A DNA stretch of 64,000 nt. Origin: DAITQM01 sp039794245 (GTDB lineage: Bacteria; Pseudomonadota; Gammaproteobacteria; Xanthomonadales; Wenzhouxiangellaceae). Location of the stretch: positions 52,830-116,829 of the forward strand of contig JBDIVS010000008.1 in NCBI GenBank assembly GCA_039794245.1, given 5' to 3'. The notes below the pieces were generated by a model. That model saw nothing but the letters and a program-made list of their open reading frames with translations, made no database searches and was not told the origin of the DNA. The position numbers and the translations under genes were made by a program. Positions 27,042 to 36,797 of this stretch are shown here, in pieces (the first letter of the stretch is position 1; every line of letters starts with the position of its first letter).

Positions 27042-29225
27042 TCAATTGAATATCGCCCGTTCATCGAGAATGGTCGGCGTGATAAAAATCAAAAGCTCGC
27101 GCTTTTCATCGCTTGTCACCCGGCGGCGAAAGAGGTTGCCGAGGATCGGGATGTTGCCGAGGAACGGCACCTTGGTGGTGTCGAAGTTGCGATCGTCCTG
27201 GAAGATGCCGCCGAGCACCACTGTCTGGCCGTTTTCGACCAGCACCCGGGTGCTGAGCTCGCGGGTGTCGATCGACGGCACCTGCCCGCCCTGGGCGGTC
27301 GGGAAAATATCGCCCACGGTGTCCTGTTTGACCGACACCGACATCTGCACGCGGTCGTCCGGCGTGATCAGCGGCGTGACGCGCAGTTCGAGCACGGCCT
27401 CCTTGAACTCGACGGAGCTGGCGCCCGACGAGGTCGACTCCTCGAACGGAATCTCGACGCCCTGCTGGATGAACGCTTCGGCCTGGTTGGCGGTGATCAC
27501 GCGTGGCATCGAAATGACCTCGCCGTTGCCTTCGGTCTCCAGTGCCGATATTTCGAGATCGAGCAGATAATCGGCGGCGAGAATCGAAAAGCCGAAACGG
27601 CCGGCCGGGCTCGACACGGTGGGCAGATTGACGTTCAACCGGTCCTGCAGGGCCGGGACGAGAATGCCGGCGCCGAGGTCGTCCGGCACGGCGGTCGGCT
27701 GGCTGGTACCGCCGGAGCCGTTGAGCAGGCGGTTGTTCAGCGCCACGTTGTTGATCGCATCGGTCGCGCCCAGCGAGCCGGAGGTGCTGAAGACGTTGCC
27801 CTTGTCGCCTTCATCGACGGCGGTGATACCGAACCGGGTACCGAGCTCGTAGCCGAACGTATTGCGGGCGATGACGATGCGCGATTCGATCAGCACCTGG
27901 CGTACCGGGCGGTCGAGTTCGCGGAGCAGTTTCTGGACCTGCACGATGCGCTCGGCGGTGTCGGTGATGAGCAGGGTGTTGGTCCGCTGATCGACACTGA
28001 CCGAACCGCGCTCGGACAACAGGCCCTGGTCACTGTCGCCGCCGGCGCTTTCGAGCAGGTCCTTGAGATCCGGGGCGTTGGCGTAGCTGATGTCGAGCAG
28101 CACGGTCTGCAGCGGTTCGAGCGTTCGCTTTTCCTGCGCGGCGCGCAGCATCTGCTGTTCGCGCGAGGCGATTTCCTCGGCCGGCGCGATCCAGATGACA
28201 TTGCCGTTCTGCCGTTTGTCGAGGTTCTTGGTATCGAGGATGATATCGAGCGCCTGGTCCCACGGCACGTTGGTCAGGCGCAAGGTCACGTTGCCCTGCA
28301 CCGAATCGGCGACCACGACGTTGAGATTGGAGACATCGGCAATCAACTGCAGGACCGAGCGGACCGGAATGTCCTGGAAGTTGAAGGTGACGCGCTCGCC
28401 GCTGTAGGCCCGTTCCTGAAAGAACTCCAATTCCGGCTCGCGCCGCTCCTCGACCGGCGGCCGGCTGACTTCGATGACCACGTCATCGCCGCTCTGGTAG
28501 GCCAAGTGGCGGTAGGCGCCGCTGATCTGCAAGTTGAACTGGGCGTTGCCGGCACGCTGCTCGCTGCTGATCCGTTTGACCGGGGTGGCGAAATCGCTGA
28601 CATCGAGCGAGCGGCCGAGATTTTCCGGGATCGTGACGTTGTACAGTTCGACGAGCAACTGTTCCGGGCGCTCGTTGACCGCCAGGCTGACGCCGCCACC
28701 GGACAGTTTCAGGATCACTCGGCTCTCGCCGTTGTCGCCGCGCCGAAAATCGATATCGTTGAGCGTGGTCGTTCCACCGCCGGTGCTGCGGGCGGCCGGG
28801 GTCGGGGCCGCGGCCGCAGCGGCTACCGTGGCCGGCGCGGCGCGGCGCGACGCGGCGATCGTCAAACGCACTTCGCGCCCCGAATAATCGACCTGGTAAG
28901 GCGCGCTCTGGTCCAGATCGACGATCAGGCGCGTCCGGCCGCCGGCGCTGAGCGTCGTATAGGCGCGGGCGATGCCGCCGCCGACCGGGATCGGCTGTGC
29001 CGGCAGCTCGGAGACGGTGTCGGCCAACTCGACGACGACCCGCGGCGGGCTTTCGGTGGCGAACACCCGCGGCTCGCCGACCTCGCCGGTGGTGGTGACG
29101 GTAAAGACCATCGCCCCGTCGCGCGACTGGTGGCTGACGCCGGTCACTTCATTGACCTGGGCCGCTGCCGGGACGGCCGTCAAGACCGCCGCCAGAACGA
29201 TAACAACGGATACATTCGTCATCAT
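27042..29225 (-). CDS. pilQ: Type IV pilus secretin PilQ
   Basis: PilQ forms the outer-membrane pore through which the type IV pilus emerges. The 727-residue protein has a signal peptide (VSVVIVLAAVLTAVPAAA) and two AMIN domains (about residues 30-130 and 170-270) that bind peptidoglycan. STN/N1 domains follow (VTFNFQDIPVRSVLQLIADV), then the secretin domain (VLIESRIVIARNTFGYELGT ... ELSTRVLVENGQTVVLGGIF ... VPFLGNIPILGNLF). GGGAGGAG lies 8 bases before ATG 29225. It is preceded by pilP with a 104-base gap. Confidence 0.96.
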   Translation of the reverse strand: MMTNVSVVIVLAAVLTAVPAAAQVNEVTGVSHQSRDGAMVFTVTTTGEVGEPRVFATESPPRVVVELADTVSELPAQPIPVGGGIARAYTTLSAGGRTRLIVDLDQSAPYQVDYSGREVRLTIAASRRAAPATVAAAAAAPTPAARSTGGGTTTLNDIDFRRGDNGESRVILKLSGGGVSLAVNERPEQLLVELYNVTIPENLGRSLDVSDFATPVKRISSEQRAGNAQFNLQISGAYRHLAYQSGDDVVIEVSRPPVEERREPELEFFQERAYSGERVTFNFQDIPVRSVLQLIADVSNLNVVVADSVQGNVTLRLTNVPWDQALDIILDTKNLDKRQNGNVIWIAPAEEIASREQQMLRAAQEKRTLEPLQTVLLDISYANAPDLKDLLESAGGDSDQGLLSERGSVSVDQRTNTLLITDTAERIVQVQKLLRELDRPVRQVLIESRIVIARNTFGYELGTRFGITAVDEGDKGNVFSTSGSLGATDAINNVALNNRLLNGSGGTSQPTAVPDDLGAGILVPALQDRLNVNLPTVSSPAGRFGFSILAADYLLDLEISALETEGNGEVISMPRVITANQAEAFIQQGVEIPFEESTSSGASSVEFKEAVLELRVTPLITPDDRVQMSVSVKQDTVGDIFPTAQGGQVPSIDTRELSTRVLVENGQTVVLGGIFQDDRNFDTTKVPFLGNIPILGNLFRRRVTSDEKRELLIFITPTILDERAIFN

Positions 29226-29329
29226 GGCAATGCTCCTCCCGGCGGCATGGGCCGGCGTCGCCTCCTGCAATGTTACGCATCCTGCATGAAAACCCGCTTG
29301 CCCAGCAAGCCGTCGATCAATCGCCGCCA

Positions 29330-29851
29330 TCATCCATTCTCCGTCAAGCTGATCGTCGCGTCGCGTTGTATCCAGCCGCCGCCGCCGTCCGGGATCAGCT
29401 CGGCGATTTCGATGTGATCGGGGGCGATCATAACGATGCGGCCTTGATTCTGGCCCAGGTAGTTATCGACGGCAACCCGGTGGACCAACCCGTCGAGATC
29501 CTGGACCAGCCCCCACTTTTTTTTGTCCTGTTCCAGCGTCCCGACCATTTTCAATGTATCGAGCGGGAAGCTCTCCAGGTATTCCTTGCGCCGGTTGGGA
29601 TCGGGGCGCGGCCCGGCGCTGGCCGTGGTTTGCGTCTCCTCGACCGTTTCCTCGAAGCGGAACGGGTCACGCAGCGCAGCGGCTTCGTAAAGAAACGTTT
29701 CGGCCGGTTTGACGGCCGGTATCGGCTCGATCGGCTGCGGCGGCCGGGCTTTCACCTCGGCGATGTAGGCCGTCAGGTCGTTCATGTTGCCGCCGCAGGC
29801 GGCGAGCAGCAGGCCGAGTACGGTGGCGATCGCGAGACGGCGCGCTTTCAT
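29330..29851 (-). CDS. pilP: Type IV pilus inner-membrane lipoprotein PilP
   Basis: A 173-residue lipoprotein (MKARRLAIATVLGLLLAACGG, lipobox Cys at 19). It has the PilP core ALRDPFRFEE ... YLESFPLDTLKMVGTLEQD and a C-terminal beta domain ending RDATISLTENG. PilP bridges PilN/PilO to the PilQ secretin. The start overlaps the pilO stop (ATGA). Confidence 0.95.
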   Translation of the reverse strand: MKARRLAIATVLGLLLAACGGNMNDLTAYIAEVKARPPQPIEPIPAVKPAETFLYEAAALRDPFRFEETVEETQTTASAGPRPDPNRRKEYLESFPLDTLKMVGTLEQDKKKWGLVQDLDGLVHRVAVDNYLGQNQGRIVMIAPDHIEIAELIPDGGGGWIQRDATISLTENG

Positions 29852-30492
29852 GGCTTATTCCCGCCGGCGGGGTTCTTGGCCGCCTCCTGGGCCGCGATCT
29901 CCGCCTCATCGAGATAGCGATAGGTCTTGACGGTGCCTTCGAGTTTGAGCGCCCCGTCCGCTGTGCCATCGGCCGGCTGCAGGGCGATATCGTGCATCGT
30001 CAGTATCACGACCCTGGGCAGACTGGCGACGCCGCTGATGAAGGTGCCGAACTGGTGATAGCCGCCGACCATTCTGATCGCGATCGGCTGTTCGGCGTAA
30101 AAGCCCTGGATCGTCTCGGCCCCGGGCTCGAAAAGTTCGTTGTTGATGCCGGCGGCCAGCGCGGTCTGCGAGATATCGACCAAAAGGTCGGGCATCTCGG
30201 TCTTGCTCGGCAACTGGCGGATCAGAGCGCGCAGCAGGGTTTCCATTTCCTCCAACTGCTGGCGGTAGGCCGGCAGTGCCGCGGCCCGTTGCGCCCTGTC
30301 CTCGAACGTGGCCCTAAGGCGGGTTTCGGCCACCCGTTCGCTGGCCAGAGTCTCGCGCTGGCCCTTGATATGCAGAAAATAGCCGGCCAGCATGATCAGG
30401 CCGACGGCCAGGATAACGATCAGCAGGCGGGCCGCCGGCGGCGCGTCGGACAGGTTGCTGAGGTCGAGTTGTCGAAGTTCAGCCAGCTCCAT
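29848..30492 (-). CDS. pilO: Type IV pilus assembly protein PilO
   Basis: A 214-residue inner-membrane protein with one transmembrane helix (LLIVILAVGLIMLAGYFL, about residues 24-41), a coiled-coil stretch (RQQLEEMETLLRALIRQLPS) and a C-terminal ferredoxin-like domain. PilO dimerises with PilN. The start overlaps the pilN stop by one base (TGATG). An Ala/Lys/Asn-rich tail of about 15 residues ends the protein. Confidence 0.95.
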   Translation of the reverse strand: MELAELRQLDLSNLSDAPPAARLLIVILAVGLIMLAGYFLHIKGQRETLASERVAETRLRATFEDRAQRAAALPAYRQQLEEMETLLRALIRQLPSKTEMPDLLVDISQTALAAGINNELFEPGAETIQGFYAEQPIAIRMVGGYHQFGTFISGVASLPRVVILTMHDIALQPADGTADGALKLEGTVKTYRYLDEAEIAAQEAAKNPAGGNKP

Positions 30493-31085
30493 CAGCCGAT
30501 CTCCTCCACCGTTTGCAGGTCTTCTTCGGCCTGGTCGGGGCCGCGCAGCGTGACATTGAGGATGAATTTATACCGCTGGTCCGGGCGCTCTTTTTCGCCC
30601 TTGTCCGATTCGATGATGCGCAACTGCGGATCGTGCAGCCATTCCGAGGTTTCCAGATTGCGCATATAGGCCGAGACCCGGGCGTTCGATTGGGTCAGGC
30701 CTTCGATCGTCAGGGTCGAGCCCTGCTGGCGCACGACGGTCAGGCGGACACCGCTCGGGATCGTGCGCACGAGCTGGTCGAACAGGTGCACCATGATGTT
30801 CCGGTTCGATTGCAATTCCTCGATCACCTGCTTGCGGTCGAGCAAGCGCTGGCGCGTCTGTTCCAGGCGCTCGATCTCCTTGATCTGCGTCTCGAGTTGG
30901 TTGATCTCGGTTTGCAGCATCCGGTTGCGCTGGCGCTGGTGGTCGACGCGGGCACCTTCGAGATAACCCCAGAGCAAGACCCCGAGCACGGCGGCGCCGA
31001 TCGCCCCGCCGAGCTGGGCGTACAGTCTCTGCTGGCGACTTTTGCGCAGCTCTTCGCGCCACGGCAATAGATTGATTTTAGGCAT
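30492..31085 (-). CDS. pilN: Type IV pilus assembly protein PilN
   Basis: A 197-residue protein beginning MPKINLLPWREELRKSRQQ. The INLLPWRE motif binds the groove of PilM. A transmembrane helix (about residues 22-42), a coiled coil and a periplasmic ferredoxin-like fold follow. I used the ATG at 31085; a GTG one codon earlier is possible. It overlaps pilM (TGATG). Confidence 0.95.
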   Translation of the reverse strand: MPKINLLPWREELRKSRQQRLYAQLGGAIGAAVLGVLLWGYLEGARVDHQRQRNRMLQTEINQLETQIKEIERLEQTRQRLLDRKQVIEELQSNRNIMVHLFDQLVRTIPSGVRLTVVRQQGSTLTIEGLTQSNARVSAYMRNLETSEWLHDPQLRIIESDKGEKERPDQRYKFILNVTLRGPDQAEEDLQTVEEIG

Positions 31086-32149
31086 CACTCGACCCCCCGC
31101 AGGGCGAGGCCGGCGGCGACCATCAACCCGGCACCGTGCTGCTGCAAGGCACTGCCGGCCACCGCCGAGGCGACTTTCAGGCCGGCGACCGGGTTCACCG
31201 TTTCGGCGGCGATGCCCAGTTCATCGTCCACCATCTGGCCCAGACCCGGAATCGCGGTGCTGGCTCCCGACAGGAAAATCCGGCTCACCGGGTTGTACTG
31301 GGCCGCCGACGAGGAATAGAACTGCAGGGCGCGGCTGATCTGCTGCACGATCTGGGCTTTGTAAGGCGCGAGGATTTCGTCCTCCAGATCGCCGAGTTGC
31401 GTCCCTTCGCCGAGCAACGGGTTGATATCGGCGGCCTCGTCGCCGTATCTGCGGCGCATCTCGTCGAACAGGCTATGACTGCCGAACGGCTGCTCGCGGG
31501 TGTACAACATCCGGCCGTTACGCGAGACGACCAGGTTGGTGCTGGTATTGCCGATATCGAGCAGGGCGATCGTCTGGTCGGCGGCGATCGCCGCCCCGGG
31601 GCGCACCAGTTCATCGAAGGCGTTGGCGATGGCGAAAGCCTCGACATCGACGATACAGACCTTGAGCCCGGCCTCTTCGGCGATGCCTTGCAGGAAATTG
31701 ATGTTCTCCTTGCGCGAGGCGACGAGCAGCACTTCCTTCAATTCGGCATTGCGCGGCGCCGGACCCAGCACCTCGAAATCGATATTGACTTCGTTCAGCG
31801 GGTAGGGGATGTGCTGGCCAGCGTCGAGCTCGATCCGGCTCTCCAGGTCGCTGTCGGCGATCTCCGCCGGGACATGGATCGTCCGGGTAATCACATTCGA
31901 ACCGGATACCGCCATCACGCATTGTTTGGTCTTGATGCCGCCGCGGCGCACGGCGGCAGCGATGGCCGCGGCGACCGCGCTGCTGTCAGTGATGTTCTCG
32001 TTGCTGATCGCCCCCGCCGGGAGACGCTCGAGCGCGAAGTGCGAGACGCGCAACCCGGCCCCGGCACGCGTCAATTGCAGCAGCTTGACCGCTCCCGAGC
32101 CGATGTCCAAACCGACCGCCACTTTGGATCTGGATTGGAAGATTTTCAA
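31085..32149 (-). CDS. pilM: Type IV pilus assembly protein PilM
   Basis: A 354-residue actin-like ATPase of the pilus platform. Its N-terminus is KIFQSRSKVAVGLDIGSGAV, with phosphate-1 motif GLDIGSGAVKLL. The adenosine motif is IFLSGASTAIPGLGQMV near the C-terminus. I propose a TTG start because GTGGGGGAAAA lies directly upstream and family homology begins there; a longer open frame upstream has no pilus-like sequence. It is first in pilMNOPQ, about 50 bases after the promoter. Confidence 0.92.
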   Translation of the reverse strand: MKIFQSRSKVAVGLDIGSGAVKLLQLTRAGAGLRVSHFALERLPAGAISNENITDSSAVAAAIAAAVRRGGIKTKQCVMAVSGSNVITRTIHVPAEIADSDLESRIELDAGQHIPYPLNEVNIDFEVLGPAPRNAELKEVLLVASRKENINFLQGIAEEAGLKVCIVDVEAFAIANAFDELVRPGAAIAADQTIALLDIGNTSTNLVVSRNGRMLYTREQPFGSHSLFDEMRRRYGDEAADINPLLGEGTQLGDLEDEILAPYKAQIVQQISRALQFYSSSAAQYNPVSRIFLSGASTAIPGLGQMVDDELGIAAETVNPVAGLKVASAVAGSALQQHGAGLMVAAGLALRGVE

Positions 32150-32435
32150 TTTTCCCCCACAATTTCCAGCAATTAGGAGATGTTCTTCAGTCCCTGCAGA
32201 GCAATTATTCCTGAGTTTTTGAAAAATCTCAATAGGTAAGGCAAAAAAAAATATTTCAGGGCCGGCTAACGGGCGGGCGGTCGCGGCGGCGAGGAGCGGG
32301 GGAAAAACCGGGGCAATGGTACACTGATTGGTCTGCCAAGCCGGCCTGTGAACAACCCGCCGCCCGGGGAACCGGACGGCGCGGCGAGGGTCATTCGATG
32401 GCCGGTGATCGTGTGCCGTAGAGCGGTTTTTTTTG
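32150..32435. other. Divergent intergenic region between pilM and the PBP1a gene
   Basis: This 286-base spacer holds the pilM promoter (32204-32232) and an A-run (AAAAAAAAA near 32245). On the other strand a GGTACACTG motif near 32320 could be the -10 region of the PBP1a gene, but I cannot find a matching -35. No gene is seen. Confidence 0.6.
32204..32232 (-). promoter_or_regulatory. Sigma-70-type promoter of pilMNOPQ
   Basis: On the minus strand -35 TTGAGA and -10 AATAAT are spaced by exactly 17 bases, and an A/T-rich stretch lies upstream. The distance to the pilM TTG start is about 55 bases. There is no sigma-54 GG/GC pair here, so housekeeping control is likely. Confidence 0.75.
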
Positions 32436-34907
32436 GTGAAACGCCTTTTTTTCAGATTCGCCATCGTCGCCGCGGCGGGTGCCGTGCTCGTCGCGTTGGG
32501 GCTCGCTATCACCTGGGTGAGCCTGGCGCCCGGCCTGCCCGATGTCGAGGGTCTGCGCGAAATCCGGCTGCAAACGCCGCTACAGGTTCTGACCCGGGAC
32601 GGGCGGTTGATCGCCGTATTCGGCGAAAAGCGCCGCCTGCCGGTCCCCTTGGAGCGCGTCCCGCCACTGCTCAAGGCGGCGTTCATCGCCGGCGAAGACG
32701 ACCGCTTCTATATCCACCCGGGCATCGACTACCAGGGCCTGTTGCGCGCCGCCTGGCAGTTGCTGCGCACCGGGGAGAAAAGCCAAGGCGGCAGCACCAT
32801 CACGATGCAGCTCGCCCGCAATTTCTATCTCGGCACGGAGAAGAAATACGCCCGCAAACTGCGCGAGATCATGCTGGCGATCAAAATTGAACGCCTGCTG
32901 GACAAGGACGAAATCCTCGGACTCTATCTCAACAAGATCTATCTCGGGCAGCGGGCCTACGGCGTGGCCGCCGCCGCCCAGGTGTATTACGGCCGCGAAC
33001 TCGACGCTCTGACCCTGCCCGAGATGGCGATGCTGGCGGCGCTGCCCAAGGCGCCGTCGCGGATCAATCCGATCACCAACCCAGAGCGCGCCATTCAGCG
33101 CCGAAATTACGTGCTGCGCCGCCTGTTTGAGGAGGGGTATATCGACGAGGCGCTTTTGGCGCAGGCCCGCAATGCACCGGACCACGCCTTCTATCACGGG
33201 CCGGAGATTGCGGTCGAGGCCGGTTACATCGCCGAAATGGCCCGCCGGGAAGCCGTCGAGCGGTATGGTGAAGCGGTCTACGAGAGCGGCTACCGCGTCG
33301 TCACCACGCTCGATAGCCGCTTGCAGCATGCCGCCGGCGAAGCATTGCGCCAGGGATTACTGGCCTACGACCAGCGTCACGGTTATCGCGGTCCCGAAGC
33401 GCATATCGACCTCGGCACCGATTCGACGCCGGCGGACTGGGCTGCGGCACTGGCCGGTTTTCAGCCCGTCGGCCCCCTGCTCCCGGCGCTGGTCACAGCC
33501 GTCGAGCCGGACCTGGCGCTGTGCTATCTCGCCGGCGGGCAGAGCGTGGCGCTCGATCTGGCGGCGCTGGTCTGGGCGCGGCCGTATCTGGGCGTCGATG
33601 AACTCGGCCCCGAACCAGCCGCCGCCGGCGAGGTGCTCGCCCCCGGCGACGTGATCCGCCTGATCCGCAGTGCCAGAGGCGAATGGCAATTCGCCCAGGT
33701 GCCCGAGGTACAAGGGGCACTGGTCGCGCTCGACCCGGCCAGCGGCGAAGTGCGGGCGCTGGTCGGCGGCTTCGATTTCGCGGCGAACAAATTCAACCGC
33801 GCCGTACAGGCCCGCCGCCAGCCGGGCTCAGGTTTCAAACCGTTCATTTATGCCGCGGCGCTGGACCACGGCTATACGCCGGCGAGCGTCGTCAACGATG
33901 CGCCGATCGTCTTCCAGGACCGGACGCTGGAAGGGGCCTGGAAACCGCAGAACTTCACCCAGTCGTTCTACGGCCCGACCCGGCTGCGCGAAGCGATGAC
34001 CCACTCGCGCAACCTGGTGTCGGTCCGCCTGTTGCAAGACATCGGCGTCGCCGCGGCGCGTGATTACCTGCCGCGTTTCGGCTTTAACCGCGACGAGTTG
34101 CCGGCCAATTTGTCGCTGGCGCTCGGCAGCGCCAGCCTGAGCCCGCTGGCGGTCGCCCAGGGCTATGCGGTGTTCGCCAACGGCGGTTACGCCGTGCCGT
34201 CATCGTGGCTCGAGCGGATCGAAGGCAGCAAAGGCGAGGTGTTGTGGGAAGCGCCTTTGACACAATCTTGCGAACAGTGCCCGCCGGCCGGCGCCAGCGC
34301 ACCACCCGATCACCCGACGAAACTGGCGCCGCGCCTGGCCACCACCGGCGGGGCGCCGGAAACCGGCTCGCCGGAAGACGGCGAACCCGAACTTGCCGGC
34401 CCGCCGCTGCCCCGCTTCGCGCCACGCGTGCTCGATCCCGCCACCGCCTACCTGATCCGTTCGATGATGCGCGATGTGATCCGCCGCGGCACCGGCCGCG
34501 GGGCGCTGGTGCTGGGCCGCGGCGATCTCGCCGGCAAGACCGGAACGACGAACGACCAGCGCGACGCCTGGTTTACGGGTTACAACCAGCATCTGGTGGC
34601 CAGCGTCTGGATCGGTTTCGACGACCACCGGCCGCTCGGCCGGCGCGAGCTCGGCGGCATCGCGGCCCTGCCGGTGTGGATCGATTTCATGCGCCAGGCA
34701 TTGGCCGGCGTGGCGGAGCAACCCGAAATCGTCCCGCCCGGCATCGCCCGGGTGTGGATCGATCCGCAAAGCGGCGAACCGGTCCCCCCGGATCATCCCG
34801 GCGCCTTGCGCGAGGTCATGCGCGCCGCCGACGCCGCCCGCCTGAAGGAGGCGAACACCGGCCGCAAGCCGGCCGACACGATCGCCGACCCCTACGATAT
34901 TTTCTGA
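32436..34907 (+). CDS. mrcA: Penicillin-binding protein 1A (bifunctional transglycosylase/transpeptidase)
   Basis: An 823-residue class A PBP. After a signal anchor (residues 3-25) comes the GT51 domain with EDDRFYIHPGIDYQGLLRA (catalytic Glu) and GGSTITMQLARNFYL. The transpeptidase domain has the SxxK serine in RRQPGSGFKPFIYAAALD, the SRN triad (THSRNLVSVRLL) and KTG in DLAGKTGTTNDQRDAWFTGY. It polymerises and cross-links peptidoglycan in the periplasm. The GTG at 32436 is favoured; a TTG precedes it by one codon, and no strong ribosome binding site is visible. Being divergent from pilM matches the known ponA-pilM arrangement in Pseudomonas. Confidence 0.95.
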   Translation: MKRLFFRFAIVAAAGAVLVALGLAITWVSLAPGLPDVEGLREIRLQTPLQVLTRDGRLIAVFGEKRRLPVPLERVPPLLKAAFIAGEDDRFYIHPGIDYQGLLRAAWQLLRTGEKSQGGSTITMQLARNFYLGTEKKYARKLREIMLAIKIERLLDKDEILGLYLNKIYLGQRAYGVAAAAQVYYGRELDALTLPEMAMLAALPKAPSRINPITNPERAIQRRNYVLRRLFEEGYIDEALLAQARNAPDHAFYHGPEIAVEAGYIAEMARREAVERYGEAVYESGYRVVTTLDSRLQHAAGEALRQGLLAYDQRHGYRGPEAHIDLGTDSTPADWAAALAGFQPVGPLLPALVTAVEPDLALCYLAGGQSVALDLAALVWARPYLGVDELGPEPAAAGEVLAPGDVIRLIRSARGEWQFAQVPEVQGALVALDPASGEVRALVGGFDFAANKFNRAVQARRQPGSGFKPFIYAAALDHGYTPASVVNDAPIVFQDRTLEGAWKPQNFTQSFYGPTRLREAMTHSRNLVSVRLLQDIGVAAARDYLPRFGFNRDELPANLSLALGSASLSPLAVAQGYAVFANGGYAVPSSWLERIEGSKGEVLWEAPLTQSCEQCPPAGASAPPDHPTKLAPRLATTGGAPETGSPEDGEPELAGPPLPRFAPRVLDPATAYLIRSMMRDVIRRGTGRGALVLGRGDLAGKTGTTNDQRDAWFTGYNQHLVASVWIGFDDHRPLGRRELGGIAALPVWIDFMRQALAGVAEQPEIVPPGIARVWIDPQSGEPVPPDHPGALREVMRAADAARLKEANTGRKPADTIADPYDIF

Positions 34908-34912
34908 ATCCG

Positions 34913-35545
34913 ATGCAGCCGATACGCAACCGGCAGGCCATTGCCCGGGCCGCGGCCCGGATCATGGCCGAGCAGGGAGTGGATGATTTTCTCGCGGCCA
35001 AACAGAAGGCGGCCGCCCAGCTCGGACTTAGCCGGCGGACGGCGTTGCCCGGTAACGACGAAATCGCCGCCGCGCTCCGGGAGCACCTGGCCCTGTTCGG
35101 CGGCCGCCCCTGGCGCGAAGCGCTCGACCGGCACTTCGCCGCGGCCATCGAAGCGATGGAATTTTTCGGGGATTTCGCACCGCGCCTCGCCGGGCCGCTG
35201 GCCGAAGGGCTGGCGCACCGGCACTCGCCGGTCGTGCTGCATGTCTTCAGCGACGATCCCGAAGCCCCGCTCCGCCTGCTGCTCGACCGCCGGATCCCAT
35301 ACCAACTGAGCGAACGGCGCACCGGGAGCAGCGGCCGGCAGCCGCTGATCCTGTTGCCGGCCGGTGAGATCCGGATCGAACTTTGGCTTTATCCGGCTTG
35401 CGGCCTGCGCCAGGCGCCGCCCGGCCCGATCGACGGCCGGCCGCAGGTTCGATTGACAATGGCCGAGACCATCGCGGCCCGGCGCGCCAACGCTTTTGCC
35501 GGCGTCAGCTACGCTGCTCCAGAGGCCGGTACTCCCGCGCCTTAG
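34913..35545 (+). CDS. Conserved protein of unknown function
   Basis: A 210-residue cytoplasmic-looking protein without signal or membrane segment. It looks like a gammaproteobacterial conserved family I know only as hypothetical (DFLAAKQKAAAQLGLS, ALPGNDEIAAALREHLALFG, SPVVLHVFSDDPEAPLRLLL, GEIRIELWLYPACGLRQAPP). I do not assign a reaction. It starts 5 bases after the PBP1a stop, so it is likely cotranscribed. Its last 41 bases overlap the end of gltA on the other strand. Confidence 0.75.
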   Translation: MQPIRNRQAIARAAARIMAEQGVDDFLAAKQKAAAQLGLSRRTALPGNDEIAAALREHLALFGGRPWREALDRHFAAAIEAMEFFGDFAPRLAGPLAEGLAHRHSPVVLHVFSDDPEAPLRLLLDRRIPYQLSERRTGSSGRQPLILLPAGEIRIELWLYPACGLRQAPPGPIDGRPQVRLTMAETIAARRANAFAGVSYAAPEAGTPAP

Positions 35546-36797
35546 CGCCGATATAAACCTGGCGCGGGCGGCCGATGCGGCTCGGATGCTCGCTCTGTTC
35601 CAGCCATTGCGCCACCCAACCGGCAGTGCGGGCGATGGCGAACAGCACAGTGAACATGCTGACCGGGAAACCGAGCGCCTTGTAAATGATCCCGGAATAA
35701 AAATCGACGTTGGGATAGAGCTTGCGCTCGATGAAAAACTCGTCCTGGAGGGCGATCTTTTCGAGTTCTAGTGCCAGCGCCAGCTTTTCGTCATGGACAC
35801 CGAGTTCGGCGAGCACCTCGTGGCACGCCTGGCGGATCAGCGCGGCGCGCGGATCCATGTTCTTGTAAACGCGGTGGCCGAAACCCATCAGCCGGAAAGA
35901 ATCATCGCGATCCTTGGCGCGGGCGATATATTTCGGCACCTCGGAGACGGTGCCGATCTGGTCGAGCATCTTCAACACCGCCTCGTTGGCGCCGCCGTGC
36001 GCCGGGCCCCACAGTGCGGCGATGCCGGCGGCGACGCAGGCGTAGGGATTGGCACCGGTCGAACCGACCAGCCGGACGGTCGAGGTGCTGGCGTTCTGCT
36101 CGTGGTCGGCATGCAGGATGAACAGCAGGTCCAGGGCCCGCGCCGCGACGGGATTGACTGCGTACTGCTCGGCCGGCACCGAGAACATCATGTCGAGAAA
36201 ACGCTCGATGTAGCCCAGCGAGTTTTTCGGGTAGGCCGTCGGCCAACCCATATGATGGCGGTAACCGGCAGCGGCGATGGTCGGAATCTTGGCAATCAGC
36301 CTTTTGGCAGCCAACAGCCGCTGCGCCGGGTCGCTCATGTCCAACCGGTCGTGGTAAAAGGCGGCGAGCGAGCCGGTGACGCCGCACAGGATGGCCATCG
36401 GGTGCGCATCGTAATGAAACCCGCTGATAAAGGTGTTGAGCTTTTCATGCACCATCGTGTGGTACGTGATATCGCGATCGAATTCGGCGAACTCATCTTG
36501 CGACGGCAACTCGCCGAACATCAACAGATAAGCAACCTCGAGAAAGTTCGACCGGGACGCCAATTGTTCGATCGGATAGCCGCGATAGCGCAGGATGCCG
36601 CGGTTGCCGTCGATGAATGTCACGGCGCTCGAACACGAGGCGGTCATCGCGTAGCCGGGGTCGTAGGTGAAATAACCCAGTTCCCGCGACAGGGCGGAAA
36701 TGTCGAGCGTCGGCTCACCCTCGGTGCCGGTGACCACCGGCAGATCGAGCGTCTTGCCGCTATCAGGATCGCTGAGGCGCAAGTGGCGTTGGGACAT
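35505..36797 (-). CDS. gltA: Citrate synthase (type II)
   Basis: A 430-residue citrate synthase that condenses acetyl-CoA with oxaloacetate to begin the TCA cycle. Catalytic residues are His267 in LWGPAHGGANEAVL, His308 in GFGHRVYKNMDPRA and the Asp in LYPNVDFYSG. The long N-terminus with SRELGYFTYDPGYAMTASC and the length indicate the hexameric, NADH-sensitive Gram-negative type. The ATG follows AGAGGT. It is monocistronic by position. Confidence 0.97.
   Translation of the reverse strand: MSQRHLRLSDPDSGKTLDLPVVTGTEGEPTLDISALSRELGYFTYDPGYAMTASCSSAVTFIDGNRGILRYRGYPIEQLASRSNFLEVAYLLMFGELPSQDEFAEFDRDITYHTMVHEKLNTFISGFHYDAHPMAILCGVTGSLAAFYHDRLDMSDPAQRLLAAKRLIAKIPTIAAAGYRHHMGWPTAYPKNSLGYIERFLDMMFSVPAEQYAVNPVAARALDLLFILHADHEQNASTSTVRLVGSTGANPYACVAAGIAALWGPAHGGANEAVLKMLDQIGTVSEVPKYIARAKDRDDSFRLMGFGHRVYKNMDPRAALIRQACHEVLAELGVHDEKLALALELEKIALQDEFFIERKLYPNVDFYSGIIYKALGFPVSMFTVLFAIARTAGWVAQWLEQSEHPSRIGRPRQVYIGAKAREYRPLEQRS

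Noticed and set aside
32150..32686. An N-terminal extension of PilM to 32686
   Set aside because: The extension has no pilus-related sequence and would cross the good promoter at 32204-32232; the TTG at 32149 fits the family start.
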